Assembly (NCBI GenBank): GCA_009363875.1 | Contig: CM018686.1 | Coordinates: forward strand, 1,922,001-1,986,000 | Direction of reading: 5' to 3' | DNA: 64,000 bases | Source: Mikania micrantha | Taxonomy: Eukaryota > Streptophyta > Magnoliopsida > Asterales > Asteraceae | In this document: one piece after another, positions 1 through 10,481 of the stretch | How positions within the stretch are numbered: position 1 is the stretch's first letter | How the letters are laid out: the number at the start of each line of letters is the position of its first letter | Made by a program: the position numbers and the translations under genes | The notes under the pieces: model-generated | Seen by the model: the letters and a program-made list of their open reading frames with translations, nothing else | What the model was told of the DNA's origin: nothing | Database searches by the model: none

Positions 1-1588
1 CATACCGGTACAAGACTTCTTTACATACATCATTCATACATAACATGGTTTAAATCATTTAAACCGTCATAAACATAAACACTTTACCGCACCGCAGTGC
101 TCAAATTCTGCCCAATCGCAGCCGGGACTTCAAAACCACATTTCCTACTTGACCTCGGTCGAGTCTTTTAAAAATCATTTCATTCTCAACCGCAGTGGAG
201 ACTTAAAACATTCTTTACCTGAAAACATTCTTTACTTTAACATATGCTTTTATCTGACCGTAGTCAGGTATAACAATCATTTTCATAAAATAACTTTATA
301 ACATGCATAACAACCCAAAATAATAAAACATTTAAAATAGGGCTACAAAGAACTCACATGAGCTTAATAAAGCACAATCTGCTAGCTTTCTTCCTTTCCT
401 TACTTTCTCATGTTCATAATGATATCCTATTAATATGGATATCTTATCATAATTATAACCTTATCATATAATATAAACCCTCTTTTCAGGGTTTCTAAAC
501 CGGTAGCACAACGACTACGTTATAGTTATCTCAAATACAAGTGTTTAGCTTGCTATAACGACCCGAAGAGTTTTTATAAACTTAATATTATTTATAATAC
601 TTATCATGAAGATGCTCAGATTTACGACTACCGCTTGAAACTTCGGCATGTCATAACTTTCATTTGGAGCTTTATTTCAAAATTTCGCTTCCACTCATTT
701 TGACCATTTTTATCTCTACAATCTTGTAATGCTTAAAAATTACTTATTTGCCTAGCTTAGATAAGCGTATTCTCTTATTTAATTAATTCGTCTTAGGGCG
801 TTGCTAAACTTACTGTATAATAACATGAGTTTAAGGCAACCAGAAGCGCATACATATTATATCATCATAAAACTCAGGAAAACTTGATCATTATCTAGAT
901 GAAATTGGGCTCCAATCGAATCCAGTTTATGTTCATCATCAAAACTCTATCTAAACATGGTGTTGGTCTCTTTAATCAATCAAGACGAAACTAACAAGAG
1001 ATGAAAATCATGAACACATACCTTAACGATGTGTGCAGTTAATATTAATCAGTCTGATCGATTCTTCTTGATTTTCCTTACTGCTCATAAACTCAGAAGT
1101 TGATCTTCGTTCACCTTCTCCAATCTTCTAAGTTAATTGCTTTCTAATATTACAATTCGATACATATCCTGATATCCATCTTGCCGACTTACAATTTGAA
1201 TAAAGGATTGAATTAATTTAGAATTTACACTTAAGGCCCTTGAACTTTGAGGTTCTATTTTGAAAAACACTTCTACTTTACTCACATATTTTTAATATTC
1301 ACGAGCTTGTATCTTGTTCATACTTTATCGTATAACGGTCCCGCTTATATTAATGTGATTGTAATCACTTCGGGAACGTTTATAAAAATTTCGAATCCAA
1401 ACGGTCACAGAAATTTTTACACGTTATTAATAGGCTTTATAAGATGTCCATACATTATCAGATATTTTTATCTTTTATATCCTTTTGATCGTAATTACTT
1501 TACGAACGTTTATATAAATTTTGAACATAAACGGTTACCGAAATTTCGCACGTTTATTAAAAATTTTACAAAATCTTAGGTTGTTACA
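1..1588 (-). mobile_element. LTR-retrotransposon LTR, cut by the window start
   Basis: This AT-rich non-coding block ends at 1588 in TTGTTACA, so in minus orientation it opens TGTAACAA, like the LTR that opens at 46665. At 350-360 it has AACTCACATG followed leftward by a CCC-containing tract. In sense orientation that is a GTGAGTT box, the same box seen in the other gypsy LTRs here. No coding sequence is visible. The left end lies outside the window, so neither target-site duplication nor partner LTR can be tested. It is probably a Ty3/gypsy chromovirus LTR on the minus strand; other identities are possible. Confidence 0.45.
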
Positions 1589-2467
1589 TAATAACCATTC
1601 ATTTAAGTATTAGAAACAATTAATTAGAAAATGACATGTACATTAGGAATGTATCATGTCACCTTTGGGCATACGTGAGAGACATTGTAAGCATTATGCA
1701 CATGTTAAATTTGCAAACATAGATGTGCACACACCACCTTTGGGCAGAAGTGAAACATTTATGCTCTAAGACAAAATATCATGTACATATCTAGTGGTTA
1801 AGGATATACACAAATAAATGGTAATGCTTAATAAGGCTCGAATTATAAGACGTAACACATCACCTTTGGGTAGAAGTAAACAATTATTATTGAGCTTAAG
1901 CGCATTTTATATTTCAAGGTTCTTAAGCAAATTTTATATTTTAAGGTTTTGTAAAACATAATAGTCTAAGGTTTTAACAAAACAATTTATTTATCTATTA
2001 GTCCCCTGTTTGCGTGGATCGAGCCTTGCGGTGAGTTCGGAGTAAGTAAGGTTTTCGGGTTTAGTAAGGTTTTCAGGCTTAGTAAAGTTTTCGAATTTTG
2101 TAAGCTTTTCGGATTTGATTAGGTTCTCGAATATGATTAAGTATTCGAAATGAGTACTTCTAAACTTCCAAGAACCGTTTTATTTCCAAGAACTTTTCAT
2201 TTCCGAGCATTTATAATTCCTGATAACTTTTATTTTAGAGAACTTTTTAATTTCAAAAACTTTTAATTCGAGAACTTTTAATTTTTGAATACTTCAGGTT
2301 TACGAGAGCTTTTGTATATGAAAACTTTTAGGTTTACGAAAAACGAACTAGACTTAGGTTTTACGAAAACGAACGAGTTTTAAGGTTTTACGAAAAAACG
2401 AACCAGTGTTCATACTTGTTTTCTGAAAACGAATTTGATTCTTTTTTCAATTCTGGATTAGGAATCG
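1589..2467. other. Non-coding stretch with dispersed short repeats
   Basis: No gene is seen. The 11-mer CACCTTTGGGC/T occurs three times (1660, 1735, 1861). From about 2040 to 2400 there are degenerate repeats around AGTAAGGTTTTCGGGTTT and GAACTTTTAATTTC. This could be decayed retrotransposon leader or LTR, but I cannot assign a family. Confidence 0.4.
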
Positions 2468-2507
2468 ATCAATCAACATACCACTCTTATACCACATGTT
2501 GATTGAT
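2468..2507. repeat. 12-bp inverted repeat flanking a primer-site-like core
   Basis: Perfect arms ATCAATCAACAT (2468-2479) and ATGTTGATTGAT (2496-2507) enclose 16 nt. The spacer contains CTCTTATACCA, one mismatch from the reverse complement of the usual initiator-Met primer-binding site. It may mark the border of a degraded LTR starting at about 2497; no second border was found. Confidence 0.35.
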
Positions 2508-2748
2508 TCATATTATTAGATTATAAACATGTATACGAATGAGAAAATAATAAACAAATAAGGATTAGATGAAACATGTAAATCTAGTGAATGCTGAGTT
2601 TTCCTGACATGATTCTTGAATGTAAATCTGTCGAACCGAGTTCCCGTTTAGGGTTAGGATGGATTTGAGAGACTAATGAGAGTTCACGAATTCTTGTGCT
2701 TAGGAAAAACATGATTATTATGTTAACCAACCTTATTATGAGCCTTAC

Positions 2749-3002
2749 GCTCTATTCCCGAGTTTATTTAACAAGAGAAAAGAAAGAAAATTGAAGGAAA
2801 GGAGAAACATTATTGTGTTGCTGAGTTTCATTTAACAAGGGAAAAGAAAGGCTAATAACATACGTTGTGTTCCCGAGTTTCATTTAAGGAGAGAAAGGAA
2901 GAGATCTGGAAGGAAAACTAAGCAAAATTTCTAAGTTTTCCTTTCCTTCTCCTCATTTCTTTTCCTTTCTTTTCTCTCATTTAATAAACTCAGGAACAGA
3001 GC
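2749..3002. mobile_element. Foldback MITE-like element, copy 1
   Basis: The ends are inverted copies: GCTCTATTCCCGAGTTTATT on the left and AATAAACTCAGGAACAGAGC on the right. The interior is purine-rich on the left and pyrimidine-rich on the right, so the whole unit can fold back. Degenerate internal copies of the end (GAGTTTCATTTAA at about 2824 and 2876) suggest subterminal repeats. A diverged second copy lies at 28862-29175. No coding capacity; superfamily unknown. Confidence 0.55.
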
Positions 3003-3719
3003 ATTAATCTCCTTTATACATATACACCTAAGGGGAAACTCTAGTTATGATAGTAGGGGCAATTAAGTCATTCAAATAATTACCTATGTAAATGAATATT
3101 TAAGTAACTGATCAATTACATAAATAATAGTGAGAGACATATCGTAAATATTTAGTCAATATAAGAACCTTCCATATGTAATGAAAACTTGAATATTTGT
3201 GTATCACAAGTCTAATTTACCTAAATATGTTCGAATTGGGTGCCCAAATGTTGATTTCTCACAAAAGCTTCGGATATTTATGGCAGCTTGTGGTAAAAAC
3301 TTGGGTGTTCATCCAGTTTTATGCTCTTTTATAAAATGGTTGAGTTTTCTAACCATTTTAATGAACTTAAAATTACAATTTTTTTTCTTGACACAATTTT
3401 TCTCTCAAATACCATATAATCCTACATTTGTAAAATTTGTACCTACCACTTGTAAATTATAATGACTAATACCACTTGGCTTGAAAATTACAGGTTAAAA
3501 CTACATCATCTTCATCATAAGTCAACAACATATGGTTGGTTGGGTTTTCTAGCCTTTTAAATGTATTTGACAACTTCATAAAGAGAGTGTGTGAAGAGGG
3601 GAGGCTAGAATTTTGTATTATAATATTAAGCTTTGTCAACATGAATGCAAATTATCAATTCGTCAATTCAACCAATATGTAAACAAACAAACTTACCTAA
3701 TATATTTCTACTTTTTATT
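3003..3719. other. AT-rich intergenic stretch
   Basis: I see no gene, RNA or clear repeat here. The open frame at 3199-3462 has no recognisable domain and biased AT composition, and is treated as chance. Confidence 0.4.
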
Positions 3720-3900
3720 AGGGTTTGAGGGGAAGGATAAAAACAAACTTTATACCCCTATCCTAGTTATGATATAGAGACTGCTCCGAAGAAGTTCCCG
3801 ACTCAAAGTTAGCGTTTGAAGTTAATCATTGCAACACTTTTAACGTTATTTTTTTAAAAAAAATAACATTAAAATTAGTGCAATTTTATTTTTTACCCTT
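3720..3900 (-). repeat. Dispersed SINE-like repeat, copy A
   Basis: Its reverse complement aligns by eye, end to end, with 25235-25420. Shared blocks include CTGCTCCGAAG, GACTCAAAGT, ACCCCTATCC and an AACGTTATTTT tract. The other copy runs on into a tail resembling the 3' end of plant Au-type SINEs. This copy seems to lack that tail. Confidence 0.5.
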
Positions 3901-3907
3901 GAATGCC

Positions 3908-3938
3908 CACACACACACACACACATATATATTATACG
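3908..3938. repeat. CA/TA microsatellite
   Basis: A (CA)n run passes directly into (TA)n. It is a simple sequence repeat next to the SINE-like copy. Confidence 0.85.
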
Positions 3939-6248
3939 TGCACCGTAAATGGAACGTCATCCAACCAATATGCATATATTCTAAAACTTTTACATTAAAC
4001 ATGTGCTTTCTTACATCTTTTACATCATGCATATATTTTAACAACTTTTACATGTAAAATTTGTTGAATTGGACATTTGTTAGCCATTCCAACCAATATG
4101 CATACATTCTAACAACTTTTGCATTAAGCATTTGTTAGCTTTCTTAATATTGAACCTTCTAATATGTTAATAATAAGTTGACTTTATTAATTTAGTGATT
4201 GTATTAACAATATAACCTAGATGGAGTTTATAATTTTTCCAATGTATATTGATATAAAAACATAATAACTTCTTGCTTCTAGTCTTTTTTTCCCTGATAC
4301 ATTTTTTATTCAATAAAACATGTGATATATTGAAGCCTAGTTATGATGCAAATCTCACATGTTAAACACAATCGTTAAAATTAACAAGGCCAAAACGACT
4401 TATGAGTAGTATCAACCTAGCTTAAAGAAGAGATACTTAACCTAAATTAGGTTTCATACACGTGTTTTTAATCAATAAATAAGCAATCCATGACCTCTAT
4501 TTATACTAATCAATTTATTGTTATCTCATATCTTCTCTTTTACTTTTAGTAAAAACTAACTATTGTGTTACATGGTCTTTTCAAATGTACCCACCCAACT
4601 ACCTAAGATTTTAGGCATATGTGACCACAATAATCCTCTCATTTAAATTTTAATAAACATTGACCAATTAATTTAAAATTTGAAAATTTCTTCATTTGTC
4701 AACGTCGTTTGTTAAAGGAAACAAAATAATCTTTTGTAAATATTCATTGTCAAAACCATATCAATTAACATTCTACTAATAATAAAAATTCTCATCAACA
4801 CCTAGTACTTTACCTTTTTATGTTTGTATAAAGTTTTCTTATTTTTGATTTTTATTATTCTTATTTAGTCATCTTATAATTTACATTTAGGGTGTTTATT
4901 GAGTCAGATAGCGGTTTATTCGAGTTATTCAGATCGGATTATTTGGATTTGAAAATTTTAAGACCTTATTCGAAATTCGACCCGATCTGAATTAGAAATA
5001 TGCTAATCTGGTTTGATTAGTATATCTGAATATCATATCTGAATAAACAGATATCCAATCTAAATACCTAATTTGGTTCTAAATATCTAATTTGGATCTG
5101 TTTTTTCGAGTTTCGGATATGATTCGGATTTCGAATTTTTTGAACACCTATAAATTTTACAGCAGAATGACTGATGTGAAATAATAATTAATAACCTATA
5201 TGAGAAAATAAGTTAATGTATAAAAATATTTGGCCTTTGTATCAAATATATATGAGTCAATGTATGCGATGTATTTCATATGAATATATTTTAAACTTTC
5301 TTATTAACAAGAAATCCGGTTTTTATATATTCGTAGAATTATACATTTCAAGGTAATATGTGATCAATCGGTTATTTTTATTTCCTTTAAATAAATCATA
5401 TGGTTTCTATTTTTAATGAACAATAAAATTTGCTTGATTTATCAAATAAAATTGAATCTTTTAAGTTTTTTGTGTTTTTTTAAATAAATATTTCAATTTA
5501 GTAAACCATTACATTATACAAATAGTGTAATTGAGCCATCACAAGTTACAATAGTGAACGACCTCGGTGTTTGTTACGTTGACTATAGTTTGAAGGTTTG
5601 AATTATTAAAAAGTGATGTCAATTTAAACAAAACACATCAAATGAGAATTACTCAATCGAATATTTCTTTTAAATTTGAAACAAGACAATTATTTTTATA
5701 GTATTTTTATGATAACAATAAAAAAAAAATAATCATAATTATTTTCAAGGATTGGTTGCATTTGAAAGATCCCAATTTACACATTGACGTTTTATGTTGT
5801 ATAATCTAAAATTAAAAGTCTAGAGAGACTTAAATTACTATGTTTAGATAAAGATAATAAAATTACAAATAAAACATCAAATTTCTTATACAAATTAAGA
5901 AGTATTTAAAAGTTTATGACCAATTATGTATAATTTTTTTCTACATAATTGTAGTTTATTTTGTGGAATGCTATAATTTCGTATTATATGACACATACCG
6001 TCATACTTCAACAAACTTTTTTTTTATACTTATATTAGATGTTATTATATAAAATTAAATATTGATATTTTATTTTTATTCGACCGGTATATTATTATAT
6101 TATTAAATAAAATCTTACATTGATATTTTATATTTATTCAACCCATGTAATATACAATTTAGTAACTTATTATACCTAATAAATGAGTTATTAAATAAGT
6201 CGTGTGTAAAGGAGACTCGAGCTTGAATCGACGGATAACCGAGATGTA
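3939..6248. other. Gene-free AT-rich stretch
   Basis: No coding region is supported. One hAT-like repeat is visible at 4888-5150; the rest is AT-rich sequence with homopolymer runs. Confidence 0.4.
4888..5150. mobile_element. hAT-like MITE of the TAGGGTGTT type
   Basis: It starts TAGGGTGTT and ends GAACACCTA, an inverted pair. Inside are repeated GATCGGATT, TCGGATATG and CGAATTTT blocks typical of name-less plant MITEs built of short GGAT/TCGG repeats. I found no matching 8-bp target-site duplication, so the borders are tentative. Similar blocks lie at about 19375-19660 and 29200-29310. Confidence 0.4.
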
Positions 6249-6256
6249 CCTGCAAT

Positions 6257-6993
6257 TAGGGGTGTGCGTGGTGCGGTTCGGTGCGGTTATGGCCAATTTC
6301 AAAACCATAACCGCATGTGCGGTTAATGACATTTCTAAAACCATAACCGAACCGCAATATGCGGTTAACCGCACTTCGGTTAACCGCCGGTTTTCTGTTA
6401 ATTTCGGTTAAATCGGTTAATTAACCATTCTATTATAACCTAAAATAATAAATTTAAAATAATGTGTATTTTTGTCGAGTGTAGTCCAATTTTAATATAT
6501 CAAGTCATCTCATAGCCGAACTTGTCCTTTTATAGTGAGTTTTCATTACATGTTTATTTTTTCATCGATGTGCTACTTCGGTTGTTTGTGGTTATAATGA
6601 GTTTAGGGAATGGTGATCAGTAAGATTAATAAACTGTTATGATTAAGGTGTATTTTACTATATATAAAGTGAAACTGATAGCATATACTGTGTTAATATG
6701 ATTAATATCATGAAGAACATCATATGTTTTGAAGAATTATATAATAATTAATAATAATAATAATAATAGTAATAGTAATAATAATAGTAATAGTAATAAT
6801 AATATATAACAATCGGTTCGGTTCGGTTAATGCGGTTAATTTATACATCAAAACCGAAACCGAACCGCAATGTGCGGTTAATCGATTATGCTTAACCAAA
6901 CCGTCGGTCAATTGTTCGGTTCGGTTAAATCGGTTCGGTTAAGTCGGTTAATTCAGTTACGATTCGGTTAATTCGGTTATTTGCTCACCCCTA
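6257..6993. mobile_element. hAT-type MITE with 8-bp TSD
   Basis: Terminal inverted repeats are TAGGGGTGTGC at the left and GCTCACCCCTA at the right. The 8-bp target-site duplication CCTGCAAT is perfect (6249-6256 and 6994-7001), the size made by hAT transposases. Both subterminal regions are packed with CGGTTCGGTTAA-like repeats in opposite orientation. A TAA/TAG trinucleotide tract lies at about 6748-6805. No transposase is encoded, so it depends on a partner in trans. Confidence 0.85.
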
Positions 6994-7148
6994 CCTGCAA
7001 TTGTGTGCTAGTGGAGTGCTAGTCTAGGTGAAAATTGGAGTGCTGAGATGTACCTGCAATTACGTGGAGGCTTTGCTATTAGACTATCCATAGCGGTCAT
7101 CCCACTGAAAACCCTTCCCTACTGAAATTTTCTGCCACGTCATCTCCC

Positions 7149-7904
7149 TAGGGATGAGCTCGGTACCAATCCCGTCCCGTACCGGTCCCGGTACCCACTA
7201 GTCCCGGTCCCGAAATTTACGAAATTTGAGTCCCGGTACCGGTCCCGAAATCTATAAATGGGTACGGGTACCGGTACGGTACCGGTATTTCGGTACTCAG
7301 TATCTGTTTGGTACCCGATACAGTTTCACTTTTTTATGCTTGCTACATGTTTGGGTACCGGTACCCAAAACGAATTACCTGATTGTATACGTGTACACTG
7401 ATGAAAATTCACACGACAAGACGACAAGATACTCTAGTGATTTCCAAAAGTTAAAACAAAACAAATGTACCATCAACTCTCAAGTGTCAAGAAACCAAAC
7501 AAACAAACTAAAAATAAATAAAGCCTTAAAAACCCGGTACAATAGCTGAAATTAGGATTGGGTTCACCCCATTAGGAAACAAGCTTTCTTTATGCTATTA
7601 GATCCCAATATCCCATGGTTTCTAAAATAATTGAGCATGGTAACATAACTTGTCAAGCAGATAAATAATCAAACAACTTAACAAATAGAAAAAGTACCTA
7701 TGGCAACATCATCATCTTTTCATATGCAGGTACTAACGGGACTAAGGGGTATATTTCGGTAAAGTACCTAGTCCCGATCCCGAAATTTAGTAAAAATGAG
7801 TCCCGGTCCCGGTACCCTATAGACGAAACAGGTACCGGTTCGGTACCGGTACCGGTACGGTATGGGTATCGGTACGGGTACCAGGTACCAAATGCTCATC
7901 CTTA
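7149..7904. mobile_element. hAT-type MITE with 8-bp TSD, nested
   Basis: The ends are TAGGGATGAGC and GCTCATCCTTA. The 8-bp duplication CATCTCCC is perfect (7141-7148 and 7905-7912). Subterminal regions are full of GGTACCGGTACC repeats in both orientations. It lies inside the Harbinger-like element, so it inserted later. No transposase is encoded; the open frame at 7226-7549 is mostly repeat sequence. Confidence 0.85.
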
Positions 7905-8160
7905 CATCTCCCCACTGAAAACCTTTAACACCCACAATGGTCACCCTACTGAAAACTCTTCCACATTATTCCACATCATCAATATTATTTAAATTTAATT
8001 GATTTATTTAATTTTTTTTTGTTGCAAACTAAAAATAAAAACTTTAGGATTTAATTAAACCGTTCAAATAAAAATACAAATAAAATAAAAGTTACATTGC
8101 AAACTTAAATAAAATAAACCATAGAAAAAAACTAACAATTCAAATAAAAATAAAATTTAA

Positions 8161-8247
8161 CGATATTCATCAAAGAGCTTCTTTTTCAATTTTTTCATTA
8201 TTTCACGTTCTTCGTCGTCGAGTTCTTCGGGAGGTAAAGACTCCATT
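8161..8247 (-). pseudogene. Fragment of a Harbinger ORF1-like protein
   Basis: On the minus strand an ATG at 8247 opens about 29 codons beginning MESLPPEELDDEE and continuing with a lysine-rich stretch, then fades into AT-rich DNA. The acidic-then-basic opening resembles N termini of plant PIF/Harbinger ORF1 (Myb/NAM-like) proteins. Its place inside a Harbinger-like element supports that reading. It is too short to be functional. Confidence 0.35.
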
Positions 8248-8476
8248 GCTCTGAGGTTGAGTATTTATTTGGTTTTTATTTTTTATTTTTTTGAAAATGC
8301 CGTTCGTAAACGGCTAGATTTATGAGGACCAATCACATTGCACCATTTCACGCGGGGAGCGGGGACCGTGGGAAGGGATTGGGCGGGGGCCGCTATGCAG
8401 GGGGCGGTGTTCCCGCTTGAGGCCGTGGCGGGGAAGGAGCCCGCTGGCCGGACGGTGTTACCGCTGTGGGAAGTCT

Positions 8477-9516
8477 TGTATCTTTCCACTTTCTTTTCTT
8501 TATGAAACATTGTCTTTTCGATGTTAAAGGAGAGATCAATGTACCTGATCTTTATTTTTATTTCTCTTGTATTTTAAGTATTGGTTGGTCATGTACTCGT
8601 TACTCTCTTAATTTCTTGCTAAGTGGTTTTAATTTTATATATTTGTTTGGCTGTTAAAAGAATAAAAAACAATTTTGTGACACTAGGATTTTTTTCTCAG
8701 TTTTTTTATTCGCTCATTCATATTTTATCTTTATCATGTAATATCTAATATTTTCTTTATTTAACTTTTTATTTCTTATTTCACATGTTTGCTGTTTATT
8801 AATTCCTTTATTAACCTATATAATATACATATTTCTAATATAGATTTATTTAAAATATATACTTTCTTCTAATTTGCTCAATAATTAACTATATTATATA
8901 TTTATTTAGGTTTTAAGATATTTATAAAAACTAGATAATTAAAAGGATAGCGATAACATGGATATAATCATTTCAGGACGGCAAAGACAAAAACTGTTAT
9001 CAACATATACACGCACAAGACTTCTTTTACTCACTATTTTTTTTTAGTAAGTTGTTGATATGGTCGGTATGATTTTTTTCATAGCTTACTCGTATGGTAT
9101 CAAACTTTAAACATTTGTAACACATATAATTACCCTTACATGTGGACTTTATGTGTTACAAATGTTTAATGTTTATTACTATATGAGTAAAAGCTAAGAA
9201 TTAAGAGGGCAATACTAGCGAACCATAGTGGCCATCTTCGTAATTTACTCTTATTTTTTTTATGAATTTGAGGAGACAAATAAATATTGTTTTTCTCATA
9301 TTTTTGTTTTTTCTGTCGAACTTTGAGATTAATAGATTTATATAATTATGATAATATTATAAGTTCTGAAATAATGCTAATTATATTAATTATCATTCAA
9401 ACTTTTAATTAGTTTTCCATACATATATAACCGATATATATACTGATATGCATACACAATAATAATTTGTTATTTTCAAATTACAAATAATCAAACCCTT
9501 ATATAATATTTAACAA
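8477..9516. other. AT-rich stretch with one strong hairpin
   Basis: No gene is seen. A perfect 20-bp inverted repeat is present: 9107-9126 (starts TTAAACATTTG) pairs with 9150-9169 (ends CAAATGTTTAA), with a 23-nt spacer. It could be a small foldback element or an RNA hairpin. Confidence 0.45.
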
Positions 9517-9730
9517 CCAATGATTTTTAGCTCAAGTGGTTGGGAAGAGGTACCATATGCCTTTCATATTGAGAAGATTATGGGTTCAAGTACTGACATG
9601 GACAAAATAATTGTTACATGCTGAGGTATGGGGTTTTCTTTCACCTATGGTAGATTTCCTCTTATAGGATGTGGATATGATCGGGTGGGTTTTATGACCC
9701 GTCAGTGATCTAAATTGTTATTCAAAAAAA
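9517..9730 (+). mobile_element. tRNA-derived SINE with 15-bp TSD
   Basis: The 214-bp unit has a box-A-like TAGCTCAAGTGGTTGGGAAG just inside the 5' end and a box-B-like GGGTTCAAGTACT about 50 nt later, the internal RNA polymerase III promoter layout. It ends in an A-rich tail. Perfect 15-bp direct repeats TATAATATTTAACAA flank it (9502-9516 and 9731-9745), as expected from LINE-driven target-primed insertion. The perfect duplication argues for a fairly recent insertion. Confidence 0.88.
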
Positions 9731-9745
9731 TATAATATTTAACAA

Positions 9746-10481
9746 TTATTATTTTTTTGTCAAATAATAATAATTTCAAAATTTTCAAAAATAATTTCCA
9801 CTCATTTCATTTCTTGTTAGGTGTTTAACTCTTTAAACAACCTTTTAACTAATTGTTAATCTTTTTTTAATAACCGTGTTCTCACTTACTTGGTAAACAT
9901 TTTTAATTTGTTGTTAATCTTGGTATTATCAAATGTTGTATTTAAGGACACAACTTCCACACCTTCAACAACATTTTCAAAGTAATTTATATGTGCTGTC
10001 TCCCTAAATAAAGTTAAAGATGGCATTGTAATTATAAGAAAATTATCTTATGACATAAAAAATATTTAATGCAACACTCTTGATAATTCCTATATCTCCA
10101 ACATTGTATATATCACAATTATGTTTACTGTATTTTTTTAATATTTCTATAATGTATTATGTGGTGTTAAAGTGTGTGTGATCAACTAAAGTTTGATGAC
10201 ACATTTATAATTCTAGTTATATGTAGTTTAATACAAACATTATGCAACTAGTGGGTCTAGGGTCCAAAGTTACGATAAGTCACTAAGAAGTTTAAGATGA
10301 TACGCCCTCCTAAAGGTCCAAAATTTACTCTGAAGTCGTCTTCTTTTTAAGAAGTGCCAGAGGTGTGATTGCACCAGGTCCAATTTTTGAGGAGCTTGAT
10401 ATTTTGAATTTTTTTTATATGTATTATTTATATATAAAATTATTTGAAACAAAATATAATACTATGTAAAAGATTAATTTT
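9746..10481. other. AT-rich stretch, no features seen
   Basis: Nothing coding is supported. The minus open frame at 10270-10452 matches no family I know. Confidence 0.4.

Larger units (their letters stand above)
7082..8475. mobile_element. Harbinger-like non-autonomous element
   Basis: The left end GACTATCCATAGCGGT is matched by the inverted right end ACCGCTGTGGGAAGTC. The flanking triplets are TTA and TTG, near the TWA duplication of PIF/Harbinger elements but with one mismatch. Blocks such as CCACTGAAAACC and CCGCTATG recur in the related copy at 17419-17758, which has perfect TAA flanks. A short minus-strand coding remnant (8161-8247) resembles the N-terminal part of a PIF ORF1-type protein. 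A hAT MITE (7149-7904) is nested near the left end. Confidence 0.6.

Noticed and set aside
1247..1579. 110-codon plus-strand frame
   Set aside because: It starts from a non-ATG codon, is AT-biased, lies inside an LTR and shows no domain.
2484..2494. A full LTR element starting near 2497
   Set aside because: Only a one-mismatch primer-site-like word and an inverted repeat are seen. No opposite LTR border was found, so it is kept as a repeat only.
6748..6805. Trinucleotide tract as a coding repeat
   Set aside because: TAA/TAG repeats hold stop codons on one strand and lie inside a MITE.
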